From Treponema sp. (GTDB taxonomy: Bacteria > Spirochaetota > Spirochaetia > Treponematales > Treponemataceae), in NCBI GenBank assembly GCA_022010055.1, contig CP091737.1, positions 1,178,001-1,242,000 on the forward strand: a stretch of DNA of 64,000 nt, in the 5' to 3' direction. Shown here in pieces: positions 34,669 to 45,765 of the stretch. The position numbers and the translations under genes are program-made. The notes under the pieces were generated by a model. That model did not search any database and was not told the origin of the DNA. It saw only the letters and a list, made by a program, of their open reading frames with translations. How positions within the stretch are numbered: position 1 is the first letter of the stretch; each line of letters opens with the position of its first letter.

Positions 34669-34722
34669 ATCGGGACAAACCCTGTAAAACGCTAGGTTAG
34701 GTTCAAATCCTGTCATCCCGAT
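34669..34722 (+). other. tRNA-3'-end-like segment (probable attachment site)
   Basis: GGTTCAAATCC resembles a tRNA T-arm and is followed by CATCCCGA like an acceptor 3' strand. Upstream TCGGGA could pair with TCCCGA, but no D- or anticodon arm fits between, so this is not a whole tRNA. A tRNA 3' fragment at an integration scar is the likely meaning. Confidence 0.5.
34704..34721 (+). repeat. Direct repeat, att-like copy 1
   Basis: CAAATCCTGTCATCCCGA, identical to 35030-35047, 326 bp apart. Core of the tRNA-3'-like segment. Confidence 0.7.
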
Positions 34723-34840
34723 TACTTTTTACTTAATTCTTTGTTATGTAAAGAATTGGCTTTCGAGGTAAAAAACTTAATTACATTTATTTTTCCAGGT
34801 ATTTTTTCACATTTTACCTAGATTTTTGTATGGAGTTTTT

Positions 34841-34927
34841 ATGCTTAACCGCCGTTATAAGTATTCTTTACGTCTGACTAGTCCCTTTTATATTTTCCGC
34901 AAGTACCGCAGAAGCGATATTTTATAA
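34841..34927 (+). CDS. Tiny ORF between the att-like repeats (28 aa)
   Basis: 28 basic and aromatic residues starting MLNRRYKYSLRL; GGAG lies 5 nt before the ATG. It ends 3 bp before the next small ORF. Low certainty. Confidence 0.35.
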   Translation: MLNRRYKYSLRLTSPFYIFRKYRRSDIL

Positions 34928-34930
34928 GCC

Positions 34931-35083
34931 GTGGTAAATGTATTCTCAGAAATCTTAGAGGTTTTTAGCGGTATCGGACGGGCGATTCTCGGTTTCTTGC
35001 AGAGTCCAGATGACGCAACGAATGAAACGCAAATCCTGTCATCCCGAAAACTATCATTCACATATTATCGTTATTTCTTTTGA
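34931..35083 (+). CDS. Small ORF between and across the att-like repeats (50 aa)
   Basis: 50 residues from GTG 34931, with a hydrophobic helix (FSEILEVFSGIGRAILGFL) then a polar tail. The last residues run through the second att-like repeat and overlap the lipoprotein gene on the other strand. It may be a remnant of a small element. Confidence 0.35.
   Translation: MVNVFSEILEVFSGIGRAILGFLQSPDDATNETQILSSRKLSFTYYRYFF
35030..35047 (+). repeat. Direct repeat, att-like copy 2
   Basis: CAAATCCTGTCATCCCGA, the same 18 bp as at 34704-34721. Confidence 0.7.
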
Positions 35084-36256
35084 AATTCCAATTCCATTGC
35101 ACTCTGCAGAAACGTTCAAGGTGTATTCACCAGAAATCCATGCGGTGTCTGCAAAAATGTATATGGAAGAAGATTTTTCAGACGAATAAGAATCTGTCTT
35201 GTTTTCTGATTTTAGCAATACACAGTCTTCGGCGATTGCGCCTAAATAGTTTCTTGTAACTTTCCAGTTTGAAAGCTCAACTAAAGCACCGTCTATGACT
35301 GCTTTAATTTTTATATAACTTCCCTTTGTAATTTTTGAATTACCTGAATCCAGCACAAACTCAATCTTTTTTGCATTTTCAATTGGATTTGAAGCCACAC
35401 CGGAAGAATCGTGTCCGACTTTTTCCCATTGCGCATACAGAGTTACGACCGCATTATTTTCTACGGCGAGATTTTTTATTTTTTCGTTTGCGGCATAAGA
35501 AGTTCCGCTTCCATCTTTTTCTGTATTCCAGGCGCCTGCTCTAAAACCAAAAAGTGAAACAAAAGTATTTTCCGGCAATGTGAATTCAACGCCATATTTT
35601 GCAGAAATATCCGGAATATTTCCAGAAGCGCCGTTTCCATCAAATTTTACTGTATATTTGTTCCTGTCATATTTTATTTTAACAACAGTAGAGCCATCCT
35701 CGGAAATAACCTTTTGTATAAGGGGCTGAGCAGTAAAACCTTCATAATCTTTTAATGCAGCCTCTGTCTGAGCGCCAACCACACCTTCAAGAGGCTCTGA
35801 ATCCATGAGCGTATATTCATCATCATTTTCATTTTGAACAAAATGATAGACTTTGTATTTCGCCATTTTTCCCCACTCTGCCAAAAAATCAAAAGAAGAT
35901 GAAGAAACGTAAATTTCGGAAACATAACCTGTTTTTTCATCAATTTTTATATAATCAGGAATTTCCGTGCTCTTGCTAACAGTATTGCGGTAAAATTTCC
36001 ATCCGACAAGAACATTTCCATCCGCGAATTTCAAAACCTCCGGGTCATTAGCTTTAGGAAGATCCTCAGAGGCCAGAGTCGTTCCAATCATATATCGGCG
36101 TGTAAAAAACGAAGAATCTTCAGCTTTATAAAAATTGAAAGTTACGGAAAATTCTTCATCGCGGATTTCATCAAAATCGCTGAACCAGTTTACGGAACAC
36201 GAGGAAACAAACAGAAGAGATAAAAGAATCAGCAGGAACAAGGACTTGTTTACCAT
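35054..36256 (-). CDS. Lipoprotein with InlB-type beta repeats
   Basis: 400 residues. A lipoprotein signal with VSSCS, the Cys at about residue 20. A central Listeria-Bacteroides/InlB B-repeat (KYTVKFDGNGASGNIP ... ENNAVVTLYAQWEK) is preceded by a less clear one. The C-terminal 130 residues look Ig-like, with SGEYTLNVSAECNGIGI. It is likely exported and surface-facing or periplasmic. Such repeats are common in treponemal surface proteins. It is the last gene of the minus-strand group; no terminator is obvious. Confidence 0.75.
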   Translation of the reverse strand: MVNKSLFLLILLSLLFVSSCSVNWFSDFDEIRDEEFSVTFNFYKAEDSSFFTRRYMIGTTLASEDLPKANDPEVLKFADGNVLVGWKFYRNTVSKSTEIPDYIKIDEKTGYVSEIYVSSSSFDFLAEWGKMAKYKVYHFVQNENDDEYTLMDSEPLEGVVGAQTEAALKDYEGFTAQPLIQKVISEDGSTVVKIKYDRNKYTVKFDGNGASGNIPDISAKYGVEFTLPENTFVSLFGFRAGAWNTEKDGSGTSYAANEKIKNLAVENNAVVTLYAQWEKVGHDSSGVASNPIENAKKIEFVLDSGNSKITKGSYIKIKAVIDGALVELSNWKVTRNYLGAIAEDCVLLKSENKTDSYSSEKSSSIYIFADTAWISGEYTLNVSAECNGIGISKEITIICE

Positions 36257-37989
36257 CTTACCCCCAATGAAATATAAGGTGATAAAAAATCTGTCGGCAT
36301 TCCGTCAATAAATACAAAAATATAATCCGCTCCGGCTTCCATCAAAAAATTTCCGGCAGTAAAGACAAGAGAACTTCCACCTTGAACGCCAAGATATCCG
36401 TATGCGGCATCTTTTTTCAGGTTGTCAGAATCTTTGTAGTCCATAAAATTCTGAATGAAAATCAAATTTCCGCCGGCGCGAACATTCAGTTTCAAGGCAT
36501 TTCTGAAAATTTTTCGCTGATACAAAAGATTCATTCTTAAAAAGGCAAATTTGTCGCTGTAATCATAATTTGAAGTGTTCAGCTCATATTTTGAAACCAA
36601 GGAATCTATCTCTATTCCAATTCTGTTTGATTTTTTTATCTCCGGGACAAAGCCTAACTTTAATCCTAAAAAAGGCATGGCTTTTCCGTCGGAAAATTCG
36701 TCAAAAAACGGGCTAAAAAGAAGACCTCCGTCCGCAGCCGCATAGAATCCCAAAATCCGCTTTTCTTTTTTTCCGCTTTTTTTAGTCTCTGGTTCTGCAG
36801 CGATTTTTTCTTCCTCAGAAATTTCCGCTTCTGCGACAGTTTCTGTGTTCTCAGAAAGTTTTTTTTCTTCCTCGGCCTTTGCAAGACGCTCACGCTCCGC
36901 TTTTTCCGCCGCTATACGCGCCTCTTCTTTTTTCCTGAGCTCTTCGTCCTGCTTCTGCGCCAGCTGTCTTTCTTCCTCTGCCCTTGCAAGTTCCAAAGCC
37001 CTGGCCGCCTCGGCTTCTTCCGCAAGACGTTTTTCCTCGGCAATTCTTGCCTCTTCTGCAAGCCGTTTTTCTTCCTCTGCCTTTGCAAGACGCTCCTGTT
37101 CCGCTTTTTCCGCCGCTATACGCGCCTCTTCTTTTTTCCTGCGCTCTTCTTCCTGCTTCTGCGCCAGCTGTCTTTCTTCCTCTGCCCTTGCAAGTTCCAA
37201 AGCTCTGGCCGCCTCGGCTTCTTCCGCAAGACGTTTTTCCTCGGCAATTCTTGCCTCTTCTGCAAGCCGCTTTTCTTCCTCAGCCTTTGCAAGACGCTCC
37301 CGCTCCGCTTTTTCCGCCGCTATACGCGCTTCTTCCGTTTTTTGGTCTACAACCTGAATTGAAGCAGACTCTGTTTTCTGCCCAAGAGGATTTTCAACTA
37401 TAAGTTTCCATTCACCGTTTTCAACCTTTGGAAATTTCACTTTTGTCGCAGTTTTTTCGTTTTTGCCCGCGGATTTTTGCATAACCAGAGAACCTTTTAT
37501 TGTTTTTCCAGTTTTTTCGTTTACAAGAGAAACCGCAGAATCTTCGTTTACGTTCTTTATATCAGTTTCAATAAAAAAATCATCGTCTTTTGAAGGAACA
37601 ACAGATTTTTTCTGGACTTTCACTATTTCCGGAAGCTCGGCCTTAAAAATTTCAAAAGAATTCCAGCCGCTCGCAGTTTGAACCCGCCCGAATGAGTTTT
37701 AAAACAGTAACCTGGTATTCATACCGGCTGGCAGGAAGATTTAGATTTACAAAATTTTCTTCAGTTTCAAAATAATATTTTTTTCCGCTTTTTTTACATC
37801 CCGGATTTCAACTTTATATTCAGAAGCGTTTTCATCCTGTTCCCATTGAATTTTTTGCTCAAACGAGTTATTTTCAATTTTTGTTTTGTTTTTTTCAGCT
37901 TGCGGAAAGGCATTGAATCCATGAAGCAAAATAACGCAAAAAAGCACGAGGAAATTTATTTTTTTCAAAAAACAAGAATCATTTTGCAT
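36250..37989 (-). CDS. Exported ER/K-helix protein with outer-membrane-like C-terminus, frameshifted
   Basis: About 580 residues. A signal peptide (FLVLFCVILLHGFNAFPQA) is on the upstream fragment. Residues about 30-210 are Fn3-like, with breaks near 37770 and 37690. Then comes a very long Glu/Arg/Lys/Ala helix with two near-identical 68-residue units (37332-36925). The C-terminal 170 residues are strand-rich, with aromatic residues and a final VRW, like a small outer-membrane barrel. It sits between the FecR-like gene and the lipoprotein. Confidence 0.6.
36925..37332 (-). repeat. Two 204-bp direct repeats in the ER/K gene
   Basis: Two nearly identical 68-codon units, then part of a third, giving an extended charged helix. 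They could recombine and change helix length. Confidence 0.85.
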
Positions 37990-40824
37990 ACATTTTTCCC
38001 GGCTTTATCAGACGAATTTTTCCAGGGAGTTCCACTCTGATTTTAAATGTCCCGTTAGAAACCTTGCTTTTCTGTTCCTCATAGCCATCCCGTGCATGTG
38101 CAAAGGCTATGACTGACCATTCAAAGTCGCCTATATCGAAATTCTGTTTCTTTATTTTAATTTCATTTTTTTCCGTGGCGGCAGAATAAATTAATTTTGA
38201 GCTTCCATCCGCAAATTTCTGCCGCAAAATAAAATTATAATCAGTCGCGCCATCAACTTTCTTCCATGTGAATGATATAAATTTATTTTTTTCTTTAAGT
38301 ATGGATTTCCGATTACAAAATTATTTTCAGGCAATACCAGCGAAGGCGCAGAAAGCAAAGGTATCTCTGAAACAGAAAATTCATTTTTAGAAGAATCCAG
38401 CGGAATTCCGTCAGAAGTGCTTGCTATAATCTGCCAGCGGTAATTTCCTTCTGTAAGCCGTTCTATTTTTACTCCGCCCTGAGGATTTAAGACAGAATGA
38501 ACTTTTCTGGCAGTTCCATCTGATGAAATTTTATAAAGGACAAATTCAGATTTTGAAGGAACATCAATCTCATTCTTCCACGCAAAAACCGTAGGATTTC
38601 TTACTGCGGAAAGACCTTCAATCTTTGCAGAATCAGCCGGAAATTCAAGAGAAACAGGAACCGGATTCCTTAAAGAAAATGGCACAGCAGAAACAGAGCT
38701 TGCCCTGAGCGGACTTGCCGCCGTTTCCTCTGAAAAAGCCTGGATTAAAACTTTGTATTTTTCCGGCGGAAGAACAAAATTTGCAAAATTTTCCGTTATT
38801 CCAGATTTTTCAGCGATGATTTTTCCATTTTTGCCGCAAATTTTTATATTATAGTAATCAGCGCCGTAAGTTTTTTTCCATACAAGGCGTGTGGATTTTT
38901 CAGAGTAAGTAAGATATGTTGAATTTTCCTTCGGAAGAATAAATTCCGGCGCGGAAAGTTTTTTCAAAATATTCAGAACGCGAAAGTCTGAAAAGCCGCT
39001 TTTTTCTCCGTTTTCCGACTCTATGCCGACACGCCAAAAATAAGTTCCAGAAGGCAGATTCAAGCCCGCAAGATTTTCAATTTTTTCCTGGTTTACAAAT
39101 TTTTTTTCAAATTTTATTTTTGAAAAATCTTTCCCGGTTGAAATCTGAAGCACGCTTGCTGAAGAATCTGTTTTAAAATCATCCGCAATTTTCCAGGCAA
39201 ACCTGGTTTTTACAAACTGTTCCGGTTCGACTGAAAAAAATTTTTCCGGCGGATAAACAAGACGGTTTTTATCTTTTGCAATTTTTTGCACCGAAAAACT
39301 CCGGATGTCCGACTGTGGAGTAAAGTCATCAGGTTCTGAAGCCTTTCGAATGACACGCCAAAAATAAGTTCCGTCAGGAATTGACCAGGAAGAAAGCGCT
39401 CCTATATTTTTTTCTTAAAAAAAGTAGAATTTTTTCAATTTTTTTCGGAATAGAAAATATCTGAGAATTCTTTATTTTTTGAAATTTCAAAAATCATATT
39501 CCGCATTTTTTATCTCAGATTTCCATGCGAACTGCAGGGCATAAGAATTTGAAGAAGAAACAGAATCCGTATATGTAATTTTTGCGCCGTCTGCCGGAAG
39601 AAAAAGCACAGGCGGTTTTATACGGTCGTTTTTTATGACCGAAAAATGTTTTATTTCCGACGGAAAAACGTAGCCGGTTTCATTCAGTGAATAAAACGGA
39701 GTTACCCGCCAATAATATTCCCCGGCGGAAAGTTTTTTTACCGCAAAAGAATTTCCTTTTACTGACTCAGAAAAAATTATATTTTTCATATCGCGCGAGT
39801 CAGAAATTTCAAGTTTATAATGCCCGGCAAAATCATTTCCGTTCCAGCTGAACAGAATCTTGGGAACTTCCGTTCTGTAAAAAAATTCCGAGGCAGAAAC
39901 CGGCGACAGTGCAACAACAGGGTCAACATTCGTTACAGATATTTTTCCAGACGAAGGCTTGTCTTTTTCATTTTCCACAAAGACACGCCAGTACAAAACT
40001 CCGGCATCAACAGGAATTTCAATGCTGTTTCCGGAAGGAACATAGGTTTCTTTTATTTTTGAAAAATCTTTAGAAAAGGAAGTCTGTACAATAACTTTTT
40101 GATTTTTCTCAGGTTCACGGACTTTCCACTGAAGCCTTACAGGAAGCGAGTTTTCATCAAATTTAAGAAGATTCAAATTTTTTGAGACAGATGTAACGGT
40201 CACCGGATTTTTTGTAACCGCGCCAGACTCTTCTATATTAACGCTTTCTCCTGAAGAAATTTTTTCAGTTCCGCCGTTTTTCGTTTCAATTTCCGCAGTT
40301 CCGCCATGAAGCTCTATGCTGTTCATTCCGCCGGAAGAACCAGATTTTACAGCAAGGTTACTTCCAGAATCCATCTTTACTGTCGTTCCATCATTCGTTG
40401 AGACAGTTATTCCTTTTCCGCTTTTGGATTCTGAACCGTCAACTTGAATGTCTCCGCCAGAAACTTTTATTTCAACACCTTTTTCTGAATAAGAAATTTT
40501 AAGCATTGTATTTTCATAAAGCTCAAGTTTTGTTCCGTCATTAAACTTTACTATTGCCTGGGAAAAATCCGATGTATAAATTGTGTCCTTATCATAAAGC
40601 GGAGAATTTTGAGAAAGCCGTTCCCATACTACGCTGTCATCGAACTGGCGCTGAGCAACTTTTTGCTTAAAATAGATTGTCGCAACCTTTTCCTTGTCAG
40701 TTCTTACGGTAGAACGGTTAAGTTCCTGAGTGAAAAAATATAAGCTTACGCCGCAAACAGAAAGACAAACTAAAACTATAAGAAAATCAATCAGATGCGA
40801 CTTGAATTTTGCTTTCCGTTTCAT
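37979..40824 (-). CDS. FecR-domain protein with Fn3-like repeats, frameshifted
   Basis: About 945 residues. A short cytoplasmic start and one membrane helix (FLIVLVCLSVCGVSLYFF) are followed by a FecR-like domain (DTIYTSDFSQAIVKFNDGTKLELYENTMLKI). Next come at least six Fn3-like units marked by W-x-V/I near YYWRV, TYFWRV and YRWQI. Breaks near 39490-39410 and 38300 put three parts in different frames. It overlaps the ER/K gene and the adenylate cyclase gene. It is probably a periplasmic scaffold or binding protein. Confidence 0.7.
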
Positions 40825-43090
40825 TTAAGTTCACCTTTTCAAAATCCGGCGTCGCAATTCCCAGCAGGGAACGAACCTCGGCAATAGTCCTAGGACCTTT
40901 CGGACCAAGAACTTTCTCACATTCAGAATCTACAGTAAATCCAGGCCGAATCTCTTCAAAAAATTCGGCAATATCAAAATTCGGCATATTCACTACGCCG
41001 TAAAAATGTTGAATTCCCTTTCCTTTTACTTCAAAACCAACAGGAATTCTTTCAACTATGATTTCATTTTTAAGGTTTTCCGGCTTGATTGAAAAATTGT
41101 TTTCCCTGCACCTTATGCAATCTTTCTTCAGAATATCGTAAGTATCTTCTGTAATAAGCATATCAGTTCCGCAGGGCTTGTTGGAAGCTTCTGTTCTGCT
41201 CGCAAAATTAACCGCATCGCCAATCGAAGTAAATTCCATCTTGTCGTAAGAACCCATAAAGCCAACAGTCGCGCGTCCCGAATTCATTCCGCTTCCATTT
41301 TTTATATGTGGTTTATAGACAGAATCCTTATCTTTTGCATGCTCCTTTGTAAATTGTTCCGCTTCTTTGTTGTATTCCATAAGGGAATATCGCATCGCAA
41401 GCGCGGACCGTATAGCGGCAAGGGCATCTTCCTTTACATACAGGTCATGCTTAGCCTTCATTTCAATTTTTTCAGGGTCGTCGTCTGGAAGGCTTTCCCA
41501 GTCAAGCGGCTCCTGGCGCAATACGCCCCAGCACGCCATAATCGCATCGCCTTCAAATTTGTCTACCGTTCCGCCGGTGCGCTTTATGCAGCTTACCATG
41601 CGGCTCATATAATCGTTCAGAAAATTTATTATTTCAGCCGCGCTGCGCTCACCAAACCTGTTCTTGAAGCCATCTGAAATTTCGGTAAATCCGCGTATAT
41701 CGCTAAAAAAAATCGTTATATCTTTTAGATGAGGCTCAAAATCAATTTCTTTTCTGATGATAGCCTGCGTTACACCTTTGTTGGTAAGCTTTGTGAAAGT
41801 GTTTAAAATTTCGCGCTCGTTTTTAGTACTGTTTATAAGAACGCCTATTTCATCATTTCCATGGGTTTTCAAATCGCCAAAAAGCTCCGTGTTAAAATCG
41901 CCCTTGTTAATCTGGTTCACAACAGCCGTCAACTGCTTAAGAGGAACGCTCATCGTCTTTGAAAAAAACCAGATTACAATAATTACAACGGCAAGAATAG
42001 CAACCGCAAGAAAAGCAATAAGGGTTGTGATTTTTCTGGTTTCCTCAAGAATTTTATAAGTGGGAACAACCGTTACAACACCGGCATTTCCTTTTTTCAG
42101 TTTATTGAACGCACCGATGTACTGAACTTCTTTTCCCGCATTTCTGAATGTCTCCCTGTCTGAAAATTCGCTCTGCTTGTTTACAGAAGACAAGCTTTCT
42201 TCCCCGCCTTTCAGCATTTCCTGGACAACCTGACTTTTTCCAAAGTCCTCGGCGCGCATCATTTCCTGGACATCCGAAGAAACAAGGACAATTCCGTCTT
42301 CATTGACAAAGATGGATTTATTTATACTTTCTGATGAAAAATTTTCAACAATTTTTTCCGTAGAAAACAAAACCGCCACAGGCTCTTCATCCGTACTGTC
42401 TGAAACCGGATAGAATAAAGAAAGAACCGGAACACTGAAAAAAGGAGAAGCATTTTGAATTACAAAATTTCCCTGCTGAGCGCGAAGGAAACTTTCGTCT
42501 TCAGAAGCGATGTAAGAATCAACAGAAGTCTCGTCCAGCTCGTTTTCGCCCAAAAATTGAAAATTCAAAAACTTGGATTCTGAGGAAGGAAGGAAAACCG
42601 CCACAATTTCCGGATTTTTACTGAAAAAACTGAATGAAAATTCTTTTGCGGCCGTAGGATTTTCGTCATATTCCGCATTTTTCACAAGCTCGGTAAATGT
42701 AGAGACATTCGAGACTACGTTGTCTATGCGGTTCTGCAAATCAGAAGCCATGCGCGAATTGATTACAAAATTGTTCTGCCTTGCAGTCTGAATTGTATTT
42801 TTGCTGACAAACGCAGAAACAAGCCACGCAAGTCCGGTTAAAGAAACTATAACAATTGTGGAAATAATGCTTATCAGCTTTACGCCAATCGGATGTTTTA
42901 CCCTGGAAGCCGCCTGCTCCTGTCTTTTCCGCTGTTTTTCGGCTGCGACGGCATTTCGCAGCGCCTGCCTTTTTTCGGCACGTTCTTTTTTCTGATTAAG
43001 TCTTTGAACTTTTAAGGCAAATTTTTTAAAGTTTTTCTTCTGTTTTTCCGTAAAAACGACAGGCTTAAATTCCCCTGGAAATTCAAGCAT
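40787..43090 (-). CDS. Membrane class III adenylate cyclase
   Basis: 767 residues. A basic cytoplasmic start, membrane helix (about 73-95), extracytoplasmic sensor domain (about 100-360), second helix (TTLIAFLAVAILAVVIIVIWFF), HAMP linker and a class III cyclase. FFSDIRGFTEIS and KFEGDAIMACWG give the two metal-binding Asp, and SIGDAVNFASRTEASNK the base-recognition region. I chose ATG 43090 because the family usually starts MxEFPGEFKPVVFTEKQKKN and GAGAG lies upstream. An earlier ATG at 43159 is possible. It resembles T. pallidum TP0485. Confidence 0.85.
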   Translation of the reverse strand: MLEFPGEFKPVVFTEKQKKNFKKFALKVQRLNQKKERAEKRQALRNAVAAEKQRKRQEQAASRVKHPIGVKLISIISTIVIVSLTGLAWLVSAFVSKNTIQTARQNNFVINSRMASDLQNRIDNVVSNVSTFTELVKNAEYDENPTAAKEFSFSFFSKNPEIVAVFLPSSESKFLNFQFLGENELDETSVDSYIASEDESFLRAQQGNFVIQNASPFFSVPVLSLFYPVSDSTDEEPVAVLFSTEKIVENFSSESINKSIFVNEDGIVLVSSDVQEMMRAEDFGKSQVVQEMLKGGEESLSSVNKQSEFSDRETFRNAGKEVQYIGAFNKLKKGNAGVVTVVPTYKILEETRKITTLIAFLAVAILAVVIIVIWFFSKTMSVPLKQLTAVVNQINKGDFNTELFGDLKTHGNDEIGVLINSTKNEREILNTFTKLTNKGVTQAIIRKEIDFEPHLKDITIFFSDIRGFTEISDGFKNRFGERSAAEIINFLNDYMSRMVSCIKRTGGTVDKFEGDAIMACWGVLRQEPLDWESLPDDDPEKIEMKAKHDLYVKEDALAAIRSALAMRYSLMEYNKEAEQFTKEHAKDKDSVYKPHIKNGSGMNSGRATVGFMGSYDKMEFTSIGDAVNFASRTEASNKPCGTDMLITEDTYDILKKDCIRCRENNFSIKPENLKNEIIVERIPVGFEVKGKGIQHFYGVVNMPNFDIAEFFEEIRPGFTVDSECEKVLGPKGPRTIAEVRSLLGIATPDFEKVNLNETESKIQVASD

Positions 43091-43415
43091 AGCTCTCTCT
43101 CTAAAAACCGTTTTATTAACTACAGAAAATGTACCATAATCAAACGCAGAATTTTCCATCAACAATATTTTATCAGATAATTACTGTAAAAACAACAAGA
43201 TATATAGAAAAGAAATATGCGCTCCGCAGTAAAAATTAAGATTTCCATGCCGCCGGCATAATGCGCAAGCTTATTGAATTAATAAAAACAAAGGCGGCAA
43301 GCCCGACGCAATTGCGCTGAAATATTCATCTAAAAGACTTTTATAATAATTGAAAATTCTGTATAGTTTTATTGAACAATTTTTTTTAACTGATTTCTTA
43401 CAGGAGATTAAAATA

Positions 43416-45197
43416 ATGGATAAGGCAGAAATCCTTAAAAGAGCAAAAGAATATATCGCGGCGGAAAAAGACGAGCGGTTCAGAAAAGAAGTTGAAGATC
43501 TGATTGCAAAAGAAGATTTTACAGAACTGGAAGACCGTTTCTACCGCACTCTTGAATTTGGAACGGGAGGTCTCCGCGGAATAATGGGCGGCGGAACAAA
43601 CCGCATGAACACCCTTGAAATCAATCTGGCGACCCAGGGACTTGCAAATTACGTTATAAAGGCATTCCCGGAAAAGGCAAAGGCAGGAACGCTCAGCGCT
43701 GTAGTTGCCTACGACAGCCGGAAGAATTCTGACGTATTCGCTGAAGCGACTGCTCTTATTTGCCGCAAACGGAATAAAAGCATATCTGTTTACAGGACTT
43801 CGCCCTACTCCGGAGCTTTCCTATGCTATCCGCTATTTCAAGGCTGACACAGGAGTTGTTGTAACAGCTTCACACAATCCGAAAATCTACAACGGATACA
43901 AAGCATACTGGAACGACGGCGCGCAGGTCATAGAGCCTCATGACGTCGGAATTGTTGATGAAGTAAATAAAGTAACAGACGTAAAGACAATATCAAAGAA
44001 GATGCTATAAAATCAGGAAAGCTTGTCCTGATTGACTCAGAAGTTGACGAAAAATACTGGGCAATGTGCAAAGAACAGCTTTTCCGTCCTGAGCTGATTA
44101 AAGAATATGCAAAAAACGTAAATGTTGTATACACTCCGCTTCACGGAACAGGCGCGATGCACGTTGAAAAAGTCCTTGGAGACCTTGGTCTTACTGTAAA
44201 GACAGTTCCAGAGCAGCGAAACCCGGACGGAAATTTCCCAACTGTAGAAAAACCGAACCCGGAAGAAAAACCAGCTATGAAAATGGCGGTAGAACTTGGA
44301 ACTGCCACAAAAGCCGACTGTGTAATGGCGACAGACCCTGACTCAGACCGTTTTGGAACCGCATTCCCTGACAAAAACGGAAATTTCGTACTTCTTTCAG
44401 GAAACCAGATGGGCGGTCTTTTAATGGAATATATTTTCCTTACAAGAAAGGAACTTGGAAAACTTCCGGCAGATTCATACTGCATCCGCTCAATCGTAAC
44501 TTCACCATTCGGAGACTACATCTGTAAAAAATATGGCGTTGAAATGACTGAATGTCTTACAGGATTCAAGTGGATTGCCGCAATCGAAGCTGAACGTGAA
44601 GCAAAAGGAATAGGACACTATGTATTCGGTCTTGAAGAATCATACGGATACAAAGTTGAAACAGAGGTCATGGACAAGGACGGAGTTTCTGCCGCAGCAA
44701 TGTGCGCAGAGATGACAATGTACTGGCGTTCAAAGGGAAAGAGCATTCTTGAGCATCTGGATGACATGTACAAAGAATTCGGATACTTTGAAGACCGCGC
44801 GATTTCAAAGAATTTTCCGGGTTCTGCCGGCGTTGAGACAATGGCAGGAATCATGTCAAAACTCAGAAACGAAGGACTCAAAACCCTTGCCGGAAAAACA
44901 GTCCTTAAAATTCGGGATATACAGACTTCAACGGAATATAATCCTGCGAATCCTTCAGAAAAAACTGAGCTTACATTCCCAAAAAGCAATGTGCTCCAGT
45001 TCTTCCTTGAAGGCGGCACAATAGTTTCTGCGCGTCCGTCCGGAACAGAACCAAAAATAAAATTCTACATAAACACAAGAACGGATGTGAACGGTTCAAC
45101 AGACGAAGCGCTTGAAGAAGCAAAAAAAGAAGCCTCGGTTCTTTGCGATAAAATAACTTCAGACATAAACGAACTTCTTGATGCCGCTGGTAAATAA
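43416..45197 (+). CDS. Phosphoglucomutase/phosphomannomutase, frameshifted
   Basis: About 595 residues in three frames. Motifs in order: GTGGLRGIMGGGTNRMN; TASHNPKIYNG with the phosphoserine; DPDSDRFGTAF metal loop; GLEESYGYK sugar-binding loop; SARPSGTEPKIKFYI phosphate loop. Breaks near 43765 (T run in CTTATTTGCC) and 44005. It interconverts hexose 1- and 6-phosphates. CAGGAGA lies before the ATG. An enzyme of this kind is unlikely to be genuinely broken. Confidence 0.92.
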
Positions 45198-45765
45198 AAT
45201 CCTAAAGGATTACAGGCAAATGTTTCATCTTGTAAAATCAGGTGAAACATTTGTCGCCTTTGACACAGAAACTACAGGCCTCGACTGTCATGAATGCCGG
45301 ATAATTGAAATCGGGGCTGTCAAGTTCGATTGCAACGGATGCATCGCAACGTTCAACACATTGCTTAACCCTGAAAAACCTATTCCGGAAGAATGCATAA
45401 AAATCAATCACATCACCGACGAAATGGTAAAGAACCAGCCTTTGATAAAGGACATTCTGCCGTCTTTTTGCGACTTTATAAAAGATTCAATAATAATAGG
45501 TCATAACGTGCATTTTGACATGAGATTCCTGCAAGCAGAACTTGAAAGGGCCGGATTTGAAGAAAATAAAAACAATGTAATAGACACGCTGGGGTTTGCC
45601 CGCTGGGCTTTGCCGGAACTTGAAAAATTCAACCAGCCGTTTCTGGCGGATTACTTTAATATAAGCATAAAAGCCGCACACCGGGCATACGATGACGCAA
45701 AAATATGCGGAAACATATTTCTTGAACTTATAAAAGCCAGCGCAGACAGACAGAAATTATTTTAG
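45181..45765 (+). CDS. DnaQ-like DEDDh 3'-5' exonuclease
   Basis: 194 residues. Exo I FDTETTGLD, Exo II GHNVHFDMRFL, Exo III HRAYDDAKIC give the four acidic residues and the His. It is like the proofreading epsilon subunit of DNA polymerase III or a related stand-alone exonuclease. The start overlaps the mutase stop. A shorter start at 45220 is possible. Confidence 0.85.
   Translation: MPLVNKILKDYRQMFHLVKSGETFVAFDTETTGLDCHECRIIEIGAVKFDCNGCIATFNTLLNPEKPIPEECIKINHITDEMVKNQPLIKDILPSFCDFIKDSIIIGHNVHFDMRFLQAELERAGFEENKNNVIDTLGFARWALPELEKFNQPFLADYFNISIKAAHRAYDDAKICGNIFLELIKASADRQKLF

Noticed and set aside
34669..34722. Complete tRNA gene
   Set aside because: T-arm and acceptor-like parts are present, but D-arm and anticodon arm are not; only about 54 nt.
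36845..37403. Long plus-strand open frames rich in Ser/Ala or Pro/Leu opposite the ER/K gene
   Set aside because: They are the antisense of a 204-bp repeat with strong codon bias; composition alone keeps them open.
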